Shown here in pieces: positions 51,772 to 58,163 of a stretch of 58,163 nt of DNA. Numbering within the stretch: the first letter of the stretch is position 1; every line of letters starts with the position of its first letter. The stretch is from Roseiflexus sp. (lineage in GTDB: Bacteria; Chloroflexota; Chloroflexia; Chloroflexales; Roseiflexaceae): contig JANXAL010000065.1 of assembly GCA_025062325.1 (NCBI GenBank), positions 1 through 58,163 of the forward strand, given 5' to 3'. Below the pieces are notes generated by a model, which saw nothing but the letters and a program-made list of their open reading frames with translations, ran no database searches and was not told the DNA's origin. The position numbers were made by a program, and so were the translations under genes.

Positions 51772-54015
51772 TCATTCTCTCGGCGGTCGTCGCCAGGGGG
51801 CGCGCCAGAAAATCACTACGCCCACGCCGATGATTGCCGCCACAAGCGCCGCCAGCAGCAGCGGCAGGCTGCTCGATGAGGCGCCCGGTGCAGGCGTGGG
51901 GGTCGGTTGGACAGGCTGTGAGGTTGGTTGCGCTGTCGGCTCAGCAATAGGAGTTGCCGTCGTAGCGGGCGTTGGCGAAAGTCCGGTTACAATCGCACGC
52001 CGATTGCCCAGCGTCACACGTTGCTGCGGGTCGACAATCGCCAGCGTACTGGTGAGGCGGCTGCGCTGGCGCGGATCGACGAGCATGAGCGCCGCCTGCT
52101 CAATACTGGCATCGTCGCTGCCGAGCGCGGCGACCACAACCCGTCCGGGATTCCAGGGCGCCGTAGCAAGCTGAAGATATGCCACGCTCGCATCAGGCGG
52201 CACGCGGTATACCACAGGCATATCAACCGATCGCGGCACATTGCTGCCGGGGTCGAACGGCGCTGGCAGAACGCTGCTGAGATCGGTCAGGATAGGCAGA
52301 TCGCTGGGGCGACCAATGATCAACAGATCGCGCGTTGCGCGCACATCCGCTGGAACGTTGTCCGCAAATGCAGCGATAGGCTGAACAATGGCGTCGCGCG
52401 TCTGTCGCCCCATGTGGAACGCCAGCCAGGCTGCTGCTTTCCAGGCAACTGGTGCATTCTGTGGAACAACGAAAGCTGTGGTGGCAAGCGCGGGATCAAG
52501 CGTGAATGGCAGGGGATAACTGCTGAGATTGAACGTCCGTCGCGGCTCGGCTGTCGCTGGTTTCATTGGCAGGTGAAGCGCCGATTCAGGCCAGATGGTC
52601 GCCCACAGATCGACATTCCGTGTATCAGTGCAGAGCGAGAGAGGCGCAAGATTTGTCTGGATCGTTAGGATATTGGCGCCGGAACGCGCAGCGGATGGCG
52701 GGAGCGTGATGCGGTTGGTCGTCACGCGCGTAGTTTCGTCGCTGAGGCGCACACTGCCGATAGGTACGCCATTCAGGCCGACGGAGATGCTCGACTGACC
52801 GAAGTCGACCGTTGCAGCATGATTGAACACCAGATCGAGGTAGGCGCCATCATCCAGTTGCTGACCGGGAGGGAGGTTGAAGCGAAGATCGAAGGTTCCG
52901 ACGCGATCGCGGATCACCCGCGGCTCCAGACCCAGATCGCTCAGACGCTGATCGATGGCTACTGGCGCTTCTGTGGGCGCGACGAGCAGATCACGCACAA
53001 CTGCCACATCGGGACGATGATTGACCCGCACTGGAACCGAGCTCAACGCCCGGGCAGCCTTCACAACCCCCGCCTCTGTTCCGCCGCTCACCAGTAGCAC
53101 GGCGCGCTCTGAATTCCATGGCGAAACGATCATCTGCAGGATGCCATCATCAGGAGTTGCGCCAGGGGCGTCGAATCCCTGCTCATTGAAGGCGGCAGGC
53201 AGCGCCAAGTTGCGCACCAGCGGCGCAAGGCCGGTATGTCTGCCGACCAGAATCAGATGGCGCCCGGTACGGCTTTGAGGAGCGAGACCCCGCACTGTGG
53301 TCAGATCAACCTGCAGCCGCCCTTCAGTCAACCGTCCAAAACTAGCAGCGACCGTCAGCGCAGCCTGAAGGTCAGTGATCGATGGCGTATCGGGCACAAC
53401 AATGGTCGCCTGATCCGGCTCGAACGATCCCTGGAAGATCGGGCGAGGAAGATTGCGCAGGTCTGTATCAAGCGGTATGCGCGTATGAGGAAAGATAAAG
53501 TGAGATGTCGCGCGAATCACCACTGCCGTGCGTTCACTTGGCGCGACATCACAGCCAGCAGGATTATCCAGCGTCACGTCTAATTCGTGGCGTCCGTCGC
53601 CGCGCACTGGCGTGAGCGCCTGATCAGGAATATTGAATGTCACACGCCGTTCACCGGATCGGGTTAGCTCAACCGTGCCGATCAACACACGGTTGAAGCG
53701 CACTTCTAAAAAGCCGCCCAGACGCTGCTGCTCATTGCCGAGGGGAAAGAAAATGGTCATATCTAGTTGCACCTGCGCACCCGACTCCAGTTCCCAGTTT
53801 GCGGGTGTGCTGAACAGATAGCGTGTCCCATCAAATACACCGCTTAGACTCTGATCAGTCGCGCCCAGACGCGCAAATGAGATGATACTAGAGTCTGACA
53901 CTGGCGACGATTGCGGCTCAGAGTTTTGAGCATGTGCCGCAAATGAGCATAAGGTTAGCGCTATTATAACTGCTGACCAGCAGCATACTCGCCAGAATCG
54001 CATCGCCGGATGCAT
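51772..54015 (-). CDS. BcsB-like cellulose synthase regulatory subunit
   Basis: The ATG at 54015 (MHPAMRFWRVCCWSAVIIAL) follows AAGGAG. The 747-residue protein has a signal peptide (ending AAHAQ), two carbohydrate-binding beta domains alternating with flavodoxin-like domains, and one C-terminal membrane helix (LPLLLAALVAAIIGVGVVIF). This is the BcsB design. BcsB guides the growing beta-glucan through the periplasm after BcsA makes it. No bcsA gene is in the window, so it may partner with a remote glycan synthase. It is 56 bp upstream of the propeller/haem protein in the same direction. Confidence 0.88.
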   Translation of the reverse strand: MHPAMRFWRVCCWSAVIIALTLCSFAAHAQNSEPQSSPVSDSSIISFARLGATDQSLSGVFDGTRYLFSTPANWELESGAQVQLDMTIFFPLGNEQQRLGGFLEVRFNRVLIGTVELTRSGERRVTFNIPDQALTPVRGDGRHELDVTLDNPAGCDVAPSERTAVVIRATSHFIFPHTRIPLDTDLRNLPRPIFQGSFEPDQATIVVPDTPSITDLQAALTVAASFGRLTEGRLQVDLTTVRGLAPQSRTGRHLILVGRHTGLAPLVRNLALPAAFNEQGFDAPGATPDDGILQMIVSPWNSERAVLLVSGGTEAGVVKAARALSSVPVRVNHRPDVAVVRDLLVAPTEAPVAIDQRLSDLGLEPRVIRDRVGTFDLRFNLPPGQQLDDGAYLDLVFNHAATVDFGQSSISVGLNGVPIGSVRLSDETTRVTTNRITLPPSAARSGANILTIQTNLAPLSLCTDTRNVDLWATIWPESALHLPMKPATAEPRRTFNLSSYPLPFTLDPALATTAFVVPQNAPVAWKAAAWLAFHMGRQTRDAIVQPIAAFADNVPADVRATRDLLIIGRPSDLPILTDLSSVLPAPFDPGSNVPRSVDMPVVYRVPPDASVAYLQLATAPWNPGRVVVAALGSDDASIEQAALMLVDPRQRSRLTSTLAIVDPQQRVTLGNRRAIVTGLSPTPATTATPIAEPTAQPTSQPVQPTPTPAPGASSSSLPLLLAALVAAIIGVGVVIFWRAPWRRPPRE

Positions 54016-54237
54016 GCAAAACTCCTTCCGCCTGACCAAGAGGTCATCTCTCATCCTCGATACGCTGCTTACCGCTGTCAATCATAGCACAGCAGACGCA
54101 TGAGCGCTCCGATGCTCTCGACAGCGCTCGAAAGAAGAAATCGCTGATCGCCGGGAAAGGCGCGCAGCATTAGTATCATTCCTCTCGAAAAAGAGAACGA
54201 TCCGGGCAGTGCACTTGACGAATGGCTCTTTTCTGCA

Positions 54238-54246
54238 TGGTATAAT
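54238..54246 (+). promoter_or_regulatory. Extended -10 promoter of galK
   Basis: TGG then TATAAT (54241-54246) lies 50 bp before the galactokinase ATG. A TTGACG at 54214-54219 is a possible -35 box, with an over-long spacer of 21 bp. Confidence 0.55.
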
Positions 54247-54296
54247 GGCAGTGGCAATGCCGGTCTCTCGACAACCTGAGCACCGACGGGCCACGT

Positions 54297-55472
54297 ATGC
54301 TTGATGCGGGGTTGTTGCGCGAACGCTTTCAGCAACGTTATGGCGTCTATCCGTCTCTGATCGTTCGCGCGCCGGGGCGCGTCAATCTGCTTGGCGAGCA
54401 TACCGACTATAATGACGGTTTCGTTTTACCGGTCGCCATTGATCGCGCCACGTACATTGCAGCACGTTCGCGCGACGATCAAATGGTGCAGGTTGTATCT
54501 TCCGACCTCAACGAGGAGGACTCGTTCTCGCTCGATCACATTGAACGCAGTGGGCAACCCTGGCATAATTACGTCCGGGGTGTTGTGCTGGCGCTGCAGG
54601 TTGCAGGGTATTCGCTCATGGGCGCCGACCTGTTGATCGCCAGCGACGTCCCGCGCGGTTCCGGGCTTTCGTCGTCGGCTGCGCTTGAAATCGCCGTCGG
54701 GTATGCATTCCGGGAACTCAACTCTCTAAGCATTTCCGGCACAGAACTAGCGTTGCTAGCGCAGGGCGCCGAGAACAACTTCGTCGGCGTGCAGTGCGGT
54801 ATTATGGACCAGTTGATCGCAGTGTTTGGTCGTGGTGACCACGCATTGTTGATCGACTGCCGTGATCTATCCCACCGCGTTGTCCCGCTGCCGTCATCAG
54901 TCGCCATTGTCGTGTGCGATAGCCGTCTTCCGCGCACGCTGGCGGCGTCGGCGTACAACCAGCGGCGCCAGGAGTGCAACACAGCGGTTCAGTTACTCCA
55001 GCAGTGGTATCCTGGCATTCGCGCATTGCGCGATGTCAGCGAGGATCAGTTCGCAGCACATTGTGAAAGGTTGCCTGAGCCAGTTCGCTCCCGCGCCCGG
55101 CATGTGGTGCGTGAGAATCGCCGCACCCTCGAGGGTGCGGAAGCGCTCGAGCGCGGTGATGTGGTCGCATTCGGGCAATTGATGAATGCGTCGCATGCCA
55201 GTCTGCGCGATGACTATCAGGTGAGCCTGCCAGACATTGACCTTCTCGTCGAAAGGGCGCAGCGTCTGGCAGGGTGTTACGGATCGCGATTGACCGGCGC
55301 CGGATTTGGGGGGTGTACGGTGAGCCTGGTTGAGCACAGCGAAGTAGAAACGTTCAGCCGCGACCTGTTACAGGCATACCACGATGCTACCGGTCGAACG
55401 GCGACTATTTACGTGTGTCGTGCCAGCGATGGCGTTGGTCGCGCCGTGGACGATGCAGGTCCACAGAAGTGA
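54297..55472 (+). CDS. galK: Galactokinase
   Basis: The 391-residue GHMP kinase carries the three family motifs. Motif 1 is [19 protein letters not shown] near residue 27, the galactokinase sugar-binding signature. Motif 2 is [18 protein letters not shown], the ATP loop. Motif 3 is the C-terminal [16 protein letters not shown]. It phosphorylates galactose at C1 with ATP in the Leloir pathway. galT and galE are not next to it. The length matches E. coli GalK (382). Confidence 0.96.
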   Translation: MLDAGLLRERFQQRYGVYPSLIVRAPGRVNLLGEHTDYNDGFVLPVAIDRATYIAARSRDDQMVQVVSSDLNEEDSFSLDHIERSGQPWHNYVRGVVLALQVAGYSLMGADLLIASDVPRGSGLSSSAALEIAVGYAFRELNSLSISGTELALLAQGAENNFVGVQCGIMDQLIAVFGRGDHALLIDCRDLSHRVVPLPSSVAIVVCDSRLPRTLAASAYNQRRQECNTAVQLLQQWYPGIRALRDVSEDQFAAHCERLPEPVRSRARHVVRENRRTLEGAEALERGDVVAFGQLMNASHASLRDDYQVSLPDIDLLVERAQRLAGCYGSRLTGAGFGGCTVSLVEHSEVETFSRDLLQAYHDATGRTATIYVCRASDGVGRAVDDAGPQK

Positions 55473-55555
55473 ATGAGTGCGTAGCGTGTCACATGTCTGC
55501 AGGAGTGTATCGATCCTTGCCGAACGTCGACAGTTACGCCTAATGGAGCTGAACT

Positions 55556-56260
55556 GTGAGTGTTGACATGCATATGTCCACAATTCTGCTGGTCGAAGAT
55601 GATCCCATTCTTTCGGAAACCTTGCGCTACAACCTGGAGCGCGAAGGATATGCAGTCATTAATGCCGCTGACGGAGTGGCAGGCCTTGAGCGGGCACGCC
55701 GCGATCAACCCGATATGGTCATCCTCGATGTCATGCTGCCGCGCCTGGACGGGTTTTCGGTATGCCGGATCCTGCGTCAGGAGAGCGAGGTGCCGATTCT
55801 GATCCTGACGGCGCGGCAGGATGAGATCGATCGGATCGCAGGACTAGAGTTAGGCGCCGACGATTATGTCGCCAAGCCCTTCAGTCTAGGCGAACTGCTG
55901 GCGCGAGTGCGAGCAATCATGCGCCGGTCGGAACGTCGGATTAACGTGACGCGCGAGGTGCTCGACGCTGGTCCGCTTCGGGTCGATACCGGATCGCGGC
56001 GCGCTTGGCGCGGTGACGTGGAACTGAACCTGTCCCAGAAAGAGTTCGATCTGCTGGCGTGCCTGATGCGCAATCGCGGTATGGCGTTGTCGCGCGACAT
56101 GCTGCTTGAGCGGGTGTGGGGATACGATTTTCTCGGCGATAGCCGAACGGTTGATGTGCACATTCGCTGGCTGCGCGAAAAAGTCGAACCTGATCCCAGC
56201 AAGCCAATCTACATTCATACGGTGCGCGGCATCGGCTATCGCTTCGAGGCGCCGAACTGA
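55556..56260 (+). CDS. OmpR/PhoB-type response regulator
   Basis: GTG at 55556 has GGAG at 7 nt; ATGs at 55568 and 55574 are alternatives. The 234-residue regulator has a receiver domain (STILLVEDDPILSETLRYNL, phospho-Asp in VILDVMLPRLDG, Lys in DYVAKPFSLGELLARVRAIM). It ends with an OmpR winged helix (LSQKEFDLLACLMRNRG, ending IYIHTVRGIGYRFEAPN). It works with the histidine kinase 18 bp downstream. The sequence is PhoB-like, but the phosphate link is inferred. Confidence 0.95.
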   Translation: MSVDMHMSTILLVEDDPILSETLRYNLEREGYAVINAADGVAGLERARRDQPDMVILDVMLPRLDGFSVCRILRQESEVPILILTARQDEIDRIAGLELGADDYVAKPFSLGELLARVRAIMRRSERRINVTREVLDAGPLRVDTGSRRAWRGDVELNLSQKEFDLLACLMRNRGMALSRDMLLERVWGYDFLGDSRTVDVHIRWLREKVEPDPSKPIYIHTVRGIGYRFEAPN

Positions 56261-56278
56261 TATGCGGCGCCGATCAGC

Positions 56279-57475
56279 GTGAGCGCTGTGATGGAATGGA
56301 TCATCATTGCCACGCTTCTGGCGGCGCTTGTCCTCTCCATTACCTGGGGATGGCGCCAGCGATCTCGCACGCAACAACCGCCAGCACCGCCCGCCCCCTC
56401 CGCTGATTCGTCGTTCTCCCTCTTCCACGCTGCCGCCGCCGCGTTTGATGATGGGTTGGTGCTGGTCGACGCTGATCGTCGGGTGCGCTATCTCAATGCG
56501 CAGGCGGAGGAATTGTTGAATCTCAACCGAGCGATGAGCGTCGGGGAGGGCTTGATTGCCCTGGCGCGCGATTACCAGGTGGACGCACTGGTCGAAGAGG
56601 CGATTGAGTCTGCTGAACCTCGTGAAAGCATCCTTCAGCCGTTGGGGCGGCAACGCACGCTGCGGATACGGGTCGTTCCGCTTGATCATGGAATGCATGG
56701 GGCGTTGCTGCTGGTGCGCGACGTTACCCAACTGAGTCTGCTGGAACGGTCACGGCGCGATCTGGTTGCTAACGTTTCGCACGAACTGCGCACCCCTCTG
56801 GCATCCATCAAGTTACTAGTAGAGACGCTGCAATCCGATCCGCCAGCACCGATAGCGCAGCGCATGTTGGGCCAGATCGCCCAGGAAGTCGATGCCATAA
56901 CCCAGCTTGTTGAAGAGTTGCACGACCTCTCGCAGATTGAGTCGGGGCGGGTGGCGCTTCAACTGGCGCCAACGCCGCTGATGCCGCTGGTGACGCATAC
57001 CATCGAACGCATTCGCCCGCAGATGGATCGAAAACATATTCGCGTCACTGCTTGCGTGCCTCACGATCTCCCGCCTGCTTTGATCGATGGCAGTCGCATT
57101 GGTCAGGTGCTGCTCAACCTGCTTCACAATGCCTCGAAGTTTACGCCCGAAGGCGGGCAGGTGACCATAGAAGCCTCGGTTATCACGGTTGGAGATGGAT
57201 CACCATCGCCGCCCGGCATGCCCTCGTCGCATCTGCCAGGACAATGGTTGCTTGTGTCGGTTACCGATAATGGTATTGGCATTCCGGCAAACGATCTCTC
57301 GCGGATCTTCGAACGATTCTATAAAGTTGATCGCGCGCGAACGCGCAATGCAGGCGGTACGGGATTAGGGCTGGCAATCGCCAAACATCTGGTCGAGGGG
57401 CATGGCGGGCGCATCTGGGCAACCAGTGTTGAGGGCGAAGGAAGCACCTTCTACCTAACGCTGCCTATATCTTGA
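56279..57475 (+). CDS. Sensor histidine kinase (PhoR-like)
   Basis: The 398-residue kinase has one N-terminal membrane helix (MEWIIIATLLAALVLSITWG), a PAS domain (about 45-150), a HisKA helix with the phospho-His in LVANVSHELRTPLASIK, and a HATPase domain with N, G1 and G2 boxes (LLNLLHNASKFTP, SVTDNGIGIP, GGTGLGLAIAKHL). Like PhoR it has little extracytoplasmic sequence, so it senses inside the cell or through a partner. GTG at 56279 is used; the ATG at 56291 is an alternative. Confidence 0.95.
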   Translation: MSAVMEWIIIATLLAALVLSITWGWRQRSRTQQPPAPPAPSADSSFSLFHAAAAAFDDGLVLVDADRRVRYLNAQAEELLNLNRAMSVGEGLIALARDYQVDALVEEAIESAEPRESILQPLGRQRTLRIRVVPLDHGMHGALLLVRDVTQLSLLERSRRDLVANVSHELRTPLASIKLLVETLQSDPPAPIAQRMLGQIAQEVDAITQLVEELHDLSQIESGRVALQLAPTPLMPLVTHTIERIRPQMDRKHIRVTACVPHDLPPALIDGSRIGQVLLNLLHNASKFTPEGGQVTIEASVITVGDGSPSPPGMPSSHLPGQWLLVSVTDNGIGIPANDLSRIFERFYKVDRARTRNAGGTGLGLAIAKHLVEGHGGRIWATSVEGEGSTFYLTLPIS

Positions 57476-57570
57476 ACTCTCTTGTCGTCGGAAGCAGGTT
57501 CACGTCTCGTTCCGCCGGAAAATCCAGCACCGTACACGCCAGAAACTGACAACTGCATCCGCCGGGCAAT

Positions 57571-58163
57571 ATGTTGTTTCTCGCGCCTCCTGAACAATCT
57601 GCTGCGCTCTTGCGCGCTATTTTTGAGGCGACTTCTGAAGCCATGCTGGTTACTGATGGCACAGGAGGCATTTTGCTGATCAACAAACAGTTCGAGGACC
57701 TCTGGCGACTGGCGCCGGGATGGCTAGAGACCGTTACCGCCCATGATCGGGTTCAGCAACTGGCGCATCTTGTCTGCGATCCCGATCAATTCCTCAGTCG
57801 CATCGAGGAGTCGTATGATCAGCCAGACCTTGAAATGATCGACTGGCTAACGTTGCGCGACGGTCGGATTATCGAGCGCTATACGCGGGCATTGCGCCTC
57901 GATGACCGCATCCTTGGTCGGATCTGGCTGTTTCGTGACATCACATCGCGTGAGCACGCGCAGCGCGAACTCAAAGTGATGAAGCGCGTCCTGGAGGCGC
58001 TCAATCGGATTGTCGAGCCGCAACGCCAGTTGCAGGCAGGCGTGCAGGCGCTGGCGCAGGAGTTGGGGGCGCGTGCGGCGTGGCTCTGGGGTGTGGAGGG
58101 AGGCGATTTCGCCCGTCTGCTCGCGCACTATAGCGCTAGTGAATTACGCATCGATCTCACGCC
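57571..58163 (+). CDS. PAS/GAF sensor protein, N-terminal part (runs off the window)
   Basis: An open frame starts at the ATG at 57571 (MLFLAPPEQSAALLRAIFEA), after an in-frame stop at 57547-57549, and is still open at the last base. The first 130 residues look like a PAS domain (ATSEAMLVTDGTGGILLINK, later RIWLFRDITSREHAQREL). A helical linker and the start of a GAF-like domain follow (ELGARAAWLWGVEGGDF). It is likely a histidine kinase or cyclase whose output lies outside. It follows the PhoR-like kinase by 95 bp. Confidence 0.85.
   Translation, partial: MLFLAPPEQSAALLRAIFEATSEAMLVTDGTGGILLINKQFEDLWRLAPGWLETVTAHDRVQQLAHLVCDPDQFLSRIEESYDQPDLEMIDWLTLRDGRIIERYTRALRLDDRILGRIWLFRDITSREHAQRELKVMKRVLEALNRIVEPQRQLQAGVQALAQELGARAAWLWGVEGGDFARLLAHYSASELRIDLT

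Overview
The window looks like the chromosome of a GC-rich Chloroflexota bacterium, most like Roseiflexus. The basis is gene style rather than a database match: a MalT-like ATPase fused to a BTAD regulator, a DnaJ-HspR pair, long secreted proteins with Thr/Pro-rich linkers, TolB-like propellers, and intergenic DNA full of short purine-rich repeats. I saw no CRISPR array, intact transposase, prophage or rRNA.

Layout. 1-480: start of tuf with tRNA-Thr and tRNA-Tyr upstream, all leftward from a consensus promoter. 660-5960: STAND/BTAD regulator, MFS exporter, and a coiled-coil protein with a J-like HPD motif. 5979-13580: secreted and lipid-anchored proteins, including a large subtilisin with inserted domains. 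13739-16306: a YprA/MrfA-like helicase whose ATPase motifs have decayed. 16711-18421: two tandem paralogous small proteins and a zincin. 18916-21386: sodium/solute symporter with its small subunit. 22240-29963: a leftward run of seven tightly packed genes (FHA-GAF adenylate cyclase, PSP1/RicT-like protein, Maf, NarL-type regulator, diacylglycerol kinase-like lipid kinase, propeller lipoprotein, glycosyltransferase). 30310-34973: potABCD polyamine transporter, with minisatellite DNA in two of its spacers.

35564-42881: the most unusual block, three tightly packed genes next to tRNA genes. They encode a DUF1848 protein with a radical-SAM-like cysteine motif at the wrong end, an Rsm22-like methyltransferase, and a 1673-residue RecQ-type helicase with large insertions and a Tudor-like C-terminus. 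This is the best candidate for an undescribed system, possibly genome defence or nucleic-acid repair.

43314-45019: tRNA-Gln and tRNA-Leu leftward, then dnaJ-hspR rightward with an HspR operator over the dnaJ promoter. 45189-47632: an E2 acyltransferase and, divergently, a fluoroacetate dehalogenase-like hydrolase with a complete active site. 47640-48570: a decayed two-component system. 48839-54015: a propeller protein with one c-type haem motif and a BcsB-like protein without BcsA. 54297-58163: galactokinase, a PhoB/PhoR-like pair, and the start of a PAS/GAF sensor that runs off the window.
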